From G965267605 sp965267605 (lineage in GTDB: Bacteria; Bacteroidota; Bacteroidia; Flavobacteriales_E; Vicingaceae): a DNA stretch of 64,000 bases. The DNA lies in NCBI GenBank assembly GCA_965267605.1, contig OZ254088.1:2480001-2544000 (forward strand). The letters run 5' to 3'. The notes below the pieces were generated by a model. It saw only the letters and a program-made list of their open reading frames with translations. It searched no databases and was not told the origin of the DNA. Within the stretch, counting starts at the first letter, position 1, and the number at the start of each line of letters is the position of its first letter. This document shows positions 23,985 to 32,267 of this stretch, piece after piece. The position numbers and the translations under genes were made by a program.

Positions 23985-26276
23985 GTGAAACTATGGCATT
24001 ATATTGTTATCGGGGTTACCACCCTGGGCGCGTTGATCGGAGTTTACTGGAATCACTTCGACAACTCCTTTCACTTTGACGATTCCCATACCATCCAGGA
24101 TAACGTTCAGATCCGGGATTTTTCAGACCCCTGGAAGTTTTTCAAAGACCCTTACACCAAGAGTGTATTACCCACCAACCTTCAATACCGCCCTGTTACT
24201 ACCATGTCGGTTGCGGCAGATTATGCAATGGCAGGCGGATTGGATGTGTTCTACTTCCATCTAAGCAATTTCTTCTGGTATGTGGTTCTTCTGATCCTCC
24301 TGTTCTTTCTGCTCAAGGAACTCTTCAAACAAAGCCAGGCCGGCAATGATGCTGGTCCACTGGCCCTGATACTTACGGCCTGGTATGCATTCCACACCGT
24401 TAATGCTGAAACGATCAACTACATTATAGCGCGATCAGACTCCTATTCTACCCTTTGTGTGGTTGCCGGTCTATTACTATTCATCAAGGGCGAGGGAAAG
24501 AAATGGAGGGCATTGTTCCTATTGCCAGTCTTAGTTGGAATGCTTGTGAAACCTACAACGGTCATGTTTGCTCCGCTGCTTGGTTGGTATATCCTGATTT
24601 GTAAGGAACAAGGCAATCTGAAGAAAATCTTCCGCGTTGCGTTCTCTTGGCCAGTGCTTGCTTCGGTAGTGGTTTGCGGTTTCTTTTTCTGGCTGGTCTT
24701 ACATATGACTCCAGACACGTGGGTTCCAGGTGGGAACTCCAGGTTGAATTACTTGATGACACAACCTTATGTGATCGCACTTTATTTCAAAGCATTTATT
24801 ATTCCGACCGGACTGAGTGCAGACACTGACGTTCAGGCATTTCAAAGTATCATGAATGCACGGTTCTTTGTGGGTGTAGCATTTATCGGACTTCTTCTTG
24901 GAGCCATCTTCAAATGGAGAAACAGCCCGACATTAGGACTTGCATCATTCGGGTTTGGCTGGTTTCTGCTCACACTTGTTCCAAGTAGCAGCGTGGTGCC
25001 ACTTGCGGAAGTGATGAACGATCACAGGATGTTCTTCCCCAATATTGGATTGCTTATTGCTGTTGGGTGGATTGGGTATAAGTTATTCGCAAAATACCGA
25101 GCCAAGGGTTGGTCTAAACCTGTGTTTCTGGGCCTGGCAGCCATAGCCATTATTGGTAATGCGATAGGCACCTACCAAAGAAATGAGGTTTGGCATTCAG
25201 AACTTACCCTGTGGAAGGATGTAACAGAAAAAAGTCCGAATAACGGTCGCGGTTTGATGAACTATGGCCTTTGCTTAATGAGCAATGGCGACACCAAGGG
25301 CGCTATGACCTATTTCGAAAGAGCGTTGGAATTGCTACCTAACTACAGTTATCTCCACATCAACCTTGGTGTTGCCAAAAAACAGCTTGGCTACCCTATG
25401 GCGGAAATTGATGAGCATTATAACAAAGCATTGCAGTTCGGTGCCGGATTTCCTGAACCCCAATTTTATTACGGCAAGCATATGAAGGAAAAAGGCAAAC
25501 TGAACGTTGCCAAATTCCACTTACAAAAGTGCTTACAGCTAAGCCCCTCCCATGTAAGGGCTGGTTATCTGTTAATGGAAATCTACTCGAAAGAAGGGAA
25601 CTGGGATCAGCTGAAACAGCTGGCCAATTCAATTCTGGCAATGAATCCCGCTGACCAGAATGCACTATACTACCTTAATGTTGGAACGCAGCAAATAACA
25701 CCTTTGCAAGCCGCCATTAACAAAGCGGAAGCCAATCCAACACCGGAATCATATCTGGAGGCGAGCAGACTTGCATATGAAGCACGGGATTTTGAAGCGT
25801 GTGTGACTTATGCGAAAAAGGCATTGGAATTGAAACCAGATTACGCAGCTGCCTACAATAATATCTGTTCGGCATACAATCAACTGGGGCAACCTATGAA
25901 GGCCATGCTCGCAGGTGAAGAGGCGCTCAAGATTAACCCAACGTATCAGTTGGTACAAAACAATATGGCACTCAGCCAGCTTGTTGCAGATCGTCTACAG
26001 AAGATTCAGGGCACGACAGATGCCGACCTACTACTGAATACAGGGCTTGAATTCTACAACCAGGGACTTTATGAATTGTGCATATCAACTACGATACTGG
26101 CCACTGAGGCTGATCCGACCAATGCCCAGGCCTACAATAATATCTGTTCCGCATACAACAAGCTGGGTAAATGGGATGAAGCCATCAACTATTGCCAGAA
26201 AGCGTTGGAAGTAGATCCCGAACATGAACTTGCAAAGAACAATCTGAACTGGGCGGTAACCCAGAAAGGTGGATAG
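23985..26276 (+). CDS. TMTC/PMT-like membrane protein with C-terminal TPR repeats
   Basis: This 763-residue protein has about ten membrane segments in its first 400 residues and tetratricopeptide repeats after that. The N-terminal FDDSHTIQDN carries the acidic pair typical of PMT/TMTC glycosyltransferases. HTVNAETINYIIARSDS and NDHRMFFPNIG match positions conserved in TMTC proteins, which transfer mannose from a lipid carrier to protein. The reaction is therefore probably a lipid-linked sugar transfer, but this is inferred from fold. Two TPR units share AYNNICSAYN. The GTG at 23985 after GGAGG is the chosen start; an earlier GTG at 23928 is in frame. It is convergent with a sulfotransferase gene with no gap. 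Confidence 0.78.
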   Translation: MKLWHYIVIGVTTLGALIGVYWNHFDNSFHFDDSHTIQDNVQIRDFSDPWKFFKDPYTKSVLPTNLQYRPVTTMSVAADYAMAGGLDVFYFHLSNFFWYVVLLILLFFLLKELFKQSQAGNDAGPLALILTAWYAFHTVNAETINYIIARSDSYSTLCVVAGLLLFIKGEGKKWRALFLLPVLVGMLVKPTTVMFAPLLGWYILICKEQGNLKKIFRVAFSWPVLASVVVCGFFFWLVLHMTPDTWVPGGNSRLNYLMTQPYVIALYFKAFIIPTGLSADTDVQAFQSIMNARFFVGVAFIGLLLGAIFKWRNSPTLGLASFGFGWFLLTLVPSSSVVPLAEVMNDHRMFFPNIGLLIAVGWIGYKLFAKYRAKGWSKPVFLGLAAIAIIGNAIGTYQRNEVWHSELTLWKDVTEKSPNNGRGLMNYGLCLMSNGDTKGAMTYFERALELLPNYSYLHINLGVAKKQLGYPMAEIDEHYNKALQFGAGFPEPQFYYGKHMKEKGKLNVAKFHLQKCLQLSPSHVRAGYLLMEIYSKEGNWDQLKQLANSILAMNPADQNALYYLNVGTQQITPLQAAINKAEANPTPESYLEASRLAYEARDFEACVTYAKKALELKPDYAAAYNNICSAYNQLGQPMKAMLAGEEALKINPTYQLVQNNMALSQLVADRLQKIQGTTDADLLLNTGLEFYNQGLYELCISTTILATEADPTNAQAYNNICSAYNKLGKWDEAINYCQKALEVDPEHELAKNNLNWAVTQKGG

Positions 26277-27242
26277 TTACCACTCCAAATTGTAACCCAT
26301 CCCTTCGAACTGTGCTCCGCATATGCTTTCGAAACTCTTCTTGTATTTCGAATCCCATTCCTTCCAGTGCGGAATTTTGTACTTCGGTGTTATGTTCTTA
26401 GGTGATTGATAGTTTGCCCAATGATCTTCGGTAACGTTCACTCCGAGAAACGCATTAATCCTTTCGTTGAAGTAACCGTAATCGGCTTTCAGTTTCTCCA
26501 GATGAACCAGATGATCGGTAACCTTCGCGATTTCTTTGTTCTCATTTTGCCATTGCCAGCACAGCTTCTCAAATCTGGAGAACCCACCCCACTGCCCAAC
26601 AAAGGGATCATCTTGTGCCGGTTTCACAAATGGTTTCATTGGGTCTTTGGTATCCAGTATTTCCCTCGACATCATGCTCCTCACCACTTCTCGCCCATCT
26701 CTAACGAGATGAAAGAACTTCGCATTGGGAAACACTTCTTTCAGTTGCTGACCGTGGATCTTGAGAAAAGGATTAACCTCCCCGTAATTCGTCCATCCAC
26801 TGATATGCATGCGCATTAGTGTTTCCCAGAACCTAAAATCTCTGATGTACCTTAATCTATGCGCTGCATCGTTGTAAGCCTCCGCATAGTTCCAGTAATC
26901 CAGCACGTTGGCCTCATGTTCCACGTGGTAGCTGTCCTGACCCGTATTCAGCAGGTCGGACAAATACACCGTTCCTGTTCTTATGCTCGAAAGTCCGAAG
27001 AAGAATTGCGATCCTGATGCCAACACATCCAATGCCGCATCATGCTCTTCCTTGTACGCCCGCACCACCTTCTTTTCCCCAGCCAGTCTCCTTCGAAGTG
27101 TATTGCGAATGGTGGCATTCATACCAGGAAATACTATTCCATGGCCACGGTACCAATTCATCAATTTCGTATACCATGGAACGCCCAGGCTATGATCTCT
27201 TGACGCCTGAACCTGGTCTTTGGAACGAGATTGATCAGTCAT
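26277..27242 (-). CDS. Sulfotransferase family protein
   Basis: This is a 321-residue PAPS-dependent sulfotransferase-like protein. FFFGLSSIRTGTVYLSDLL is the 5'-phosphosulfate loop, in variant form because the usual Ser/Thr-Gly-Thr-Ser is altered. KFFHLVRDGREVVRSMMSRE is the 3'-phosphate binding segment. LCWQWQNENKEI and HLVHLEKL follow the usual family order. It may sulfate a sugar or lipid; the neighbouring glycosyltransferase gene, which it overlaps by 8 bases, makes a glycan substrate likely. The ATG at 27242 is preferred; the frame could extend to a GTG at 27308, deep inside the upstream gene. Confidence 0.82.
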   Translation of the reverse strand: MTDQSRSKDQVQASRDHSLGVPWYTKLMNWYRGHGIVFPGMNATIRNTLRRRLAGEKKVVRAYKEEHDAALDVLASGSQFFFGLSSIRTGTVYLSDLLNTGQDSYHVEHEANVLDYWNYAEAYNDAAHRLRYIRDFRFWETLMRMHISGWTNYGEVNPFLKIHGQQLKEVFPNAKFFHLVRDGREVVRSMMSREILDTKDPMKPFVKPAQDDPFVGQWGGFSRFEKLCWQWQNENKEIAKVTDHLVHLEKLKADYGYFNERINAFLGVNVTEDHWANYQSPKNITPKYKIPHWKEWDSKYKKSFESICGAQFEGMGYNLEW

Positions 27243-28110
27243 CAACCTGGTTTCTTCGAATCTGGGAAAGTTGTTCTGCAAGAAGTCCCAATAGGAGGAA
27301 CAATACACCTATAAGGAAGCCAAGCATGGCAGCAACTGATAATCCTTTGCCAACCATCAAAAAAGAAATCACACCCCATGCCAGGCTACCCAACATGAGT
27401 AACAATGAGAGGGGTAAGAATATTTTCATGGGATTGAACAGCACAACGATGTTTACAATCTCCCGTACTGTTTCGATTGCGGTTCCAGTACTGATCATAC
27501 TCTGACCAGATGTTCTTTCCCGCATCGCAATGGGTTCTTCAATAACCAGATGACGCTGACCAATGAACACCAAGGTGATGGTATCGCAGAACGAGAACGA
27601 ATCCGGACATAGACTCAAGTATCGTTTTACGAGCTTGCGATTGCACAGACGCATTCCGGTATTGAGATCCTTAACATGTACGGGCAACAGCAACTTGGCT
27701 ATGAACCGGATAATCCCCTTACCTGTTTTACGGTACAATCCCTGCTTATTGGCATCGCGATTACCGATTACCATATCCGCATCCTTTTCCTGGGCAATCT
27801 TAAACAGCTTCGGAACGTCTTCGGGATCATGCTGACCATCCGCGTCCATGGTAATGATGTAATCTGTATCCGCTTCACGGATGCCCGTCTTAACAGCAGC
27901 ACCATAACCCCGGTTAACTTTATGGTGAACTACCTTAAGCGCGGAAGAGTTGTGCGCTTCCAAAACCTTTCTTGTATCGTCTTTAGATCCATCATTCACG
28001 ATGATCAAACTGTAATCTCGTGATTCACAGAATGCACAGATTTCCGGCAGAAATACTCCCAGAGATTCTGCTTCGTTATAGGCCGGTATGACAATGGTTA
28101 GACTTGCCAT
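27235..28110 (-). CDS. Glycosyltransferase family 2, DPM1-like, with two C-terminal membrane segments
   Basis: This is a 291-residue GT2 enzyme similar to polyprenyl-phosphate sugar synthases. TIVIPAYNEAESLG opens the GT-A fold, DGSKDDT holds the nucleotide loop, and ITMDADGQHDPED is the DxD metal site. GNRDANKQGLYRKTGKGIIR and LNTGMRLCNRKLVKRYL are typical of the dolichol-phosphate-mannose synthase-like branch. Two membrane helices at the C-terminus (around 225-275) anchor it. It probably loads a sugar onto a polyprenyl phosphate, which the nearby TMTC-like protein could use. It overlaps the sulfotransferase gene by 8 bases. Confidence 0.88.
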   Translation of the reverse strand: MASLTIVIPAYNEAESLGVFLPEICAFCESRDYSLIIVNDGSKDDTRKVLEAHNSSALKVVHHKVNRGYGAAVKTGIREADTDYIITMDADGQHDPEDVPKLFKIAQEKDADMVIGNRDANKQGLYRKTGKGIIRFIAKLLLPVHVKDLNTGMRLCNRKLVKRYLSLCPDSFSFCDTITLVFIGQRHLVIEEPIAMRERTSGQSMISTGTAIETVREIVNIVVLFNPMKIFLPLSLLLMLGSLAWGVISFLMVGKGLSVAAMLGFLIGVLFLLLGLLAEQLSQIRRNQVDD

Positions 28111-28141
28111 CTGATCTATAAAAATAGCGGTTAATTATTTC

Positions 28142-28170
28142 TTGGGTAACGCAGAATAGTCTTATATTTA
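28142..28170 (+). promoter_or_regulatory. Near-consensus promoter of recQ
   Basis: TTG (28142-28144) is followed after 18 bases by TATATTTA (28163-28170), one base off the TAnnTTTG consensus. The GTG start is 27 bases downstream, with GGAG before it. Confidence 0.45.
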
Positions 28171-28196
28171 ATATAAACCATGAATGGAGAAGTAAC

Positions 28197-30392
28197 GTGG
28201 CGGCCAGGGATCTAAAAACTCCCCTAAAGGAGTTCTTCGGGTTTGATACTTTCAAAGGCGCGCAAGCCGATATCATCAACAACCTTCTTGACGGTAATGA
28301 TGCATTTGTGATCATGCCCACAGGTGGAGGAAAATCATTGTGTTATCAGCTTCCTGCATTGATGAGTGAAGGAACTGCGATTGTGGTTTCACCGCTAATC
28401 GCGCTAATGAAGAATCAGGTTGATGCATTGCGCGGTTTCGCTACCAATGATGGCATTGCACATTTTCTCAATTCTTCACTCACGAAAACGGAAATTGCTC
28501 AGGTTAAGGAAGATGCCCTTAACGGCATAACCAAGTTACTTTACGTAGCTCCGGAATCACTCACCAAGGCAGACAATGTAGAGTTTCTGAAAAAACTCAA
28601 GATCTCTTTTTTCGCCATTGATGAGGCGCACTGTATTTCTGAATGGGGGCATGACTTCCGTCCGGAATACAGGAGATTACGACCGATCATTGAAGCCATT
28701 GATCGCGTTCCAATCATCGCCTTAACCGCAACGGCAACCCCAAAGGTTCAGGATGACATTCAGAAGAACCTTGGCATGACCGATGCGATTGTCTTTAAGG
28801 CTTCGTTCAACAGGGAGAATCTGTACTATGAAGTCCGGCCGAAGAAAAACGTAATTGCGGAGATCATCAAGTACGTTAAAAACAACAATGGCAAGTCCGG
28901 TATAGTTTACTGTCTGAGTAGAAAAAAGGTAGAGGAGATTGCTGAGACCTTGCAAGTGAATGGCGTGAAAGCGCTTCCTTACCATGCTGGATTGGATGCA
29001 GCCACACGTGCAAAGCACCAGGATATGTTCCTGATGGAGGAAGCTGATGTGATCGTGGCCACTATTGCCTTTGGTATGGGAATCGACAAACCAGATGTTC
29101 GATTTGTGATCCACCACGATATTCCAAAGAGTCTTGAGAGCTATTACCAGGAGACTGGAAGGGCTGGCCGTGATGGTGGCGAGGGAAAGTGCATTGCGTT
29201 TTATAGTTACAAAGACATTGAAAAGCTGGAGAAGTTCCTTCACGGTAAACCCGTAGCAGAACAGGAGGTAGGGACACAACTGATCTTTGAAATGGTATCC
29301 TATGCAGAAACTGCGGTTTGCAGGCGCAAGCAATTGCTCCATTATTTTGGAGAAGGGTACGATGAAACTGCGTGCAAAGAGTCGGGCATGTGCGATAACT
29401 GTGCAAGACCAAAAGAACAATTTGAAGGCAAGGATGACATCGTTATTCTGCTACAGTCGATCGTTGCGCTTAAAGAGCAGTTCAAGGCCAAGTTTGTTTC
29501 AAACTTTGTAGCCGGTAATGAATCTACAGAGATCAAGACTTTCAACCACCACAATCACGAATGGTTTGGTAAAGGTGAAGAGGATGAGAAGGACGAAAAG
29601 TACTGGGAAGCCATCATTCGACAATCTATTATTGGCGGGTTCATTCGAAAGGAAATTGAGAACTATGGCATTCTGAAAGTCACGGATACAGGTCGTGATT
29701 TCATTGATAAGCCACAGTCATTCATGTTGGTGAAAGCACACGACTATAGTGACGTGGACCAGGGCGATGTGGTGATTCCAACCAAGTCCAATGGTGGCAC
29801 TACAGATGAGCAACTGTATAACATCCTTAAAGATTTGCGAAAAAGCCAGGCACGCGAAAAAGACCTTCCTCCCTACGTGCTGTTCTCAGATCCATCTCTG
29901 GAGGATATGTCAACAAGGTACCCCATCACTATGGAAGAGCTTGCCACCATTGCTGGTGTGGGCCAAGGTAAGGCTGAGAAGTTTGGAAAGGAATTCATCG
30001 AGGCCATTGCCAAATACGTTGAGGACAATAACATCGAGCGTCCAACAGATATGGTAGTTAAATCTGTGGTCAACAAATCCGGGCTGAAAGTATTCATCAT
30101 CCAGAGTATTGACCGTAAGATGCCATTGGAAGATATTGCTGAGGCAAAAGGCAAAGTCAAGGATGATATCATCGCAGAGATAGAGCACATCGTCAACTCG
30201 GGTACGAAAGTGGATATCGATTATTACCTCGCTCGGTTGATCGATGCTGACTACCAGGAGGAGATCATGGACTATTTCCGTGAAACAGAGGAAGATTCTA
30301 TAGAAGAGGCGATTGAAGAATTTGATGAAGTATATTCCGAGGAAGAATTGCGGTTGATGCGCGTAAAATTCCTCTCAGAAATGGGTAACTGA
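28197..30392 (+). CDS. recQ: ATP-dependent DNA helicase RecQ
   Basis: RecQ is a 3'-5' helicase in recombination repair and replication restart. The 731-residue protein contains Walker A (MPTGGGKSLCYQLPAL), the DEAH box (FAIDEAHCISEWGHDFRPEY), motif VI (YYQETGRAGRDG), the RecQ zinc-binding cysteines (CRRKQLLHYFGE, then CKESGMCDNC), the winged-helix region and an HRDC domain near residues 540-615. A further about 110 residues after the HRDC include an acidic stretch (DSIEEAIEEFDEVYSEEEL). The start is GTG with GGAG in front. The stop codon shares one base with the next gene's ATG (TGATG), so the small lipoprotein gene is coupled. Confidence 0.97.
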   Translation: MAARDLKTPLKEFFGFDTFKGAQADIINNLLDGNDAFVIMPTGGGKSLCYQLPALMSEGTAIVVSPLIALMKNQVDALRGFATNDGIAHFLNSSLTKTEIAQVKEDALNGITKLLYVAPESLTKADNVEFLKKLKISFFAIDEAHCISEWGHDFRPEYRRLRPIIEAIDRVPIIALTATATPKVQDDIQKNLGMTDAIVFKASFNRENLYYEVRPKKNVIAEIIKYVKNNNGKSGIVYCLSRKKVEEIAETLQVNGVKALPYHAGLDAATRAKHQDMFLMEEADVIVATIAFGMGIDKPDVRFVIHHDIPKSLESYYQETGRAGRDGGEGKCIAFYSYKDIEKLEKFLHGKPVAEQEVGTQLIFEMVSYAETAVCRRKQLLHYFGEGYDETACKESGMCDNCARPKEQFEGKDDIVILLQSIVALKEQFKAKFVSNFVAGNESTEIKTFNHHNHEWFGKGEEDEKDEKYWEAIIRQSIIGGFIRKEIENYGILKVTDTGRDFIDKPQSFMLVKAHDYSDVDQGDVVIPTKSNGGTTDEQLYNILKDLRKSQAREKDLPPYVLFSDPSLEDMSTRYPITMEELATIAGVGQGKAEKFGKEFIEAIAKYVEDNNIERPTDMVVKSVVNKSGLKVFIIQSIDRKMPLEDIAEAKGKVKDDIIAEIEHIVNSGTKVDIDYYLARLIDADYQEEIMDYFRETEEDSIEEAIEEFDEVYSEEELRLMRVKFLSEMGN

Positions 30393-30697
30393 TGAAGAAG
30401 TGGTTCGTTATCGTAAGCTGCCTTGTCAGCGTTGTGTCATTCACAAGTTGTGAGGATAAGATCATGGTAGAAGGAAGGCTATTCTACACACCAAGTTGTC
30501 CTTCACACAATGGCCACCTGATTGTTCAGGCTCCGGACTCCATCAAGGTCATAAAGAATAAGATCGATAAGGAATTCCAGAGCACCAATCTACTCGTTAG
30601 GGTCACCTATGTGAAAGCGGGAGATCAAAGTCAGATACAAGGATCTGGTTGTCAAACGGGAGAAGCGATACGTATCAAGGAGATTGAAAAGATCTAA
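30392..30697 (+). CDS. Small predicted lipoprotein
   Basis: This 101-residue protein starts MKKWFVIVSCLVSVVSFTSC, a lipoprotein signal with a lipobox-like FTSC, so it is probably anchored to an envelope membrane. Two further cysteines (in TPSCPSHNG and GSGCQTGE) might form a disulfide. The mature part is a short beta-rich domain. I do not recognise a family. It is coupled to recQ by a one-base overlap, and its stop interlocks with the convergent M20 gene by 4 bases. Confidence 0.7.
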   Translation: MKKWFVIVSCLVSVVSFTSCEDKIMVEGRLFYTPSCPSHNGHLIVQAPDSIKVIKNKIDKEFQSTNLLVRVTYVKAGDQSQIQGSGCQTGEAIRIKEIEKI

Positions 30698-31875
30698 TCC
30701 GAAAGCGCCTTATAGGCCAGCCAGGCCATCAATCCAGCACCAATTTCAAGACAATCTTCATCCACATTGAACGTGGAAGTGTGCAGGTTTGAAGTAATGC
30801 CTTTGGCTTCATTTCTAACACCAAGTCTATAGAAGCATGATGGTACCTTCTGGCTGAAATAAGCAAAGTCTTCTGCCGTCATTCTAAGATCCAGATCCAC
30901 TACATTCTCCGCTCCGAGGTATTCTTCGGCTGCCCGTTTTGATGCTCCGGTTATGGTGGGATCATTTATCAAATGTGGATATCCCCTTTTGATCTCAAAG
31001 TCTACCTCACCGCCCATACCTTCAACAACATTTCTGGCCATTTCCTTGATCAACGTGTGCGCCTCACCTCTCCAGGTTTCATCAAAAGTCCGGAATGTAC
31101 CTAGTAGCTTAACCTCATCCGGAATCACGTTGGTAGCTCCGTATCCATGGATATCTCCAAACGATAATACGGTAGGTGTTGTGGGTGTACTTTTTCTGCT
31201 CACCACTTGCTGTAGTGCCACAATCATGTGACTGGCAATCAAGATGGGGTCCACCACCCTATGCGGCAAAGCTGCATGACCTCCTTTACCTTTCACAGTA
31301 ACATGAAGTTCATCTGTTGAGGCCATATACATCCCTGACTTGAACCCTACCTTACCTACTTCCAGTTCAGGATAAACGTGTTCACCAATCATGTGCTGAA
31401 CCGTTGGATTCTCCAACACACCGTCTTCAATCATGAGATGCGCACCTCCTGGTAGGTATTCCTCTGCCGGTTGAAAAACGATCTTGATCGTTCCCGGCAA
31501 CTGGTCTTCCATTTGCTTAAGGATTGTAACTGCACCCATTAAACACGTAGAATGCACATCATGGCCACATGCATGCATAACGCCAGGATTTACCGAAGCG
31601 TAGTCTAAGTCATTCTCTTCCTGGATAGGTAAAGCATCCATATCTGCACGCAAACCAATGACCTTATCACCTGAACCAATGGTTGCAACAATTCCTTTGC
31701 CGCCAACATCCGTTGTGGTTTCAATTCCAAGGCTTACCAGGTAATCGTTGATGTAACCGGCTGTTTTTTCTTCTTTGAATGAAAGTTCCGGGTGCTTGTG
31801 CAAATGCCTCCTCCACTCCAACAGGCTGGAGGAATACTGAGAAGCCAGTTGTTTTATGTGCTCCAGTGCATTCAT
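30694..31875 (-). CDS. M20 family amidohydrolase/metallopeptidase
   Basis: This 393-residue enzyme of family M20D resembles hippurate hydrolase, IAA-amino acid hydrolase and N-acyl-L-amino acid amidohydrolase. LRADMDALPIQEEN and HACGHDVHS hold the di-metal ligands, and FQPAEEYLPGGAHLMIEDG holds the catalytic glutamate. The dimerisation domain (GKGGHAALPHRVVDPI) lies in the middle. It probably cleaves an N-acyl amino acid or similar amide in the cytoplasm. The start overlaps the TauE-like gene by 4 bases, so the two are coupled. Confidence 0.93.
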   Translation of the reverse strand: MNALEHIKQLASQYSSSLLEWRRHLHKHPELSFKEEKTAGYINDYLVSLGIETTTDVGGKGIVATIGSGDKVIGLRADMDALPIQEENDLDYASVNPGVMHACGHDVHSTCLMGAVTILKQMEDQLPGTIKIVFQPAEEYLPGGAHLMIEDGVLENPTVQHMIGEHVYPELEVGKVGFKSGMYMASTDELHVTVKGKGGHAALPHRVVDPILIASHMIVALQQVVSRKSTPTTPTVLSFGDIHGYGATNVIPDEVKLLGTFRTFDETWRGEAHTLIKEMARNVVEGMGGEVDFEIKRGYPHLINDPTITGASKRAAEEYLGAENVVDLDLRMTAEDFAYFSQKVPSCFYRLGVRNEAKGITSNLHTSTFNVDEDCLEIGAGLMAWLAYKALSD

Positions 31876-32246
31876 TTTGAAAAGAAAATCATTTTGACAC
31901 CTACCAACAGCATCATTCCACCAAATATCTTCTTAAGCGTTTTGTCATCAAAGTAGGTGATGGTCCACTTTGATCCAAAGTATCCACCTACAATGAACGC
32001 GACCGCAAGTATTGCAGCATACTTCCAGTCAAGTTCTCCAGACTTATGGTAATTCCACGCTGCCAAGATTCCAATAGGAGGCAACATCATGGCGAGACTT
32101 GTTCCCTGTGCCTCTGTTTGGGTAAGTCCAACAAGGTAGACCAACCCCGGCACAATGATGATACCACCACCAACACCTACCATACCGCTAATGACTCCAG
32201 CCAACAGCCCGATCATTACGAGAATCAATAAGGTTGTGATGTTCAT
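31872..32246 (-). CDS. TauE/SafE family membrane protein, half-length
   Basis: This is a 124-residue membrane protein with four segments. GLLAGVISGMVGVGGGIIIVP is close to the TauE/SafE signature, and AQGTSLAMMLPPIGILAAW follows. Normal family members have about 250 residues in two such halves; this one has a single half, so it probably works as a dimer. The family exports sulfite, sulfonates or related anions. It is upstream of and coupled to the M20 hydrolase gene, so it might move a substrate or product of that enzyme; that link is inference. Confidence 0.85.
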   Translation of the reverse strand: MNITTLLILVMIGLLAGVISGMVGVGGGIIIVPGLVYLVGLTQTEAQGTSLAMMLPPIGILAAWNYHKSGELDWKYAAILAVAFIVGGYFGSKWTITYFDDKTLKKIFGGMMLLVGVKMIFFSK

Positions 32247-32267
32247 CTTAAGTGCTCTGGCACAAAG

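Noticed and set aside
27243..27308. An upstream GTG start for the sulfotransferase
   Set aside because: It would lie 74 bases inside the upstream glycosyltransferase gene; the ATG at 27242 gives a normal 8-base overlap.
28722..29420. A 232-codon open frame on the minus strand inside recQ
   Set aside because: It lies wholly antisense to a well-supported RecQ helicase gene, has no family resemblance, and its composition fits a shadow frame.
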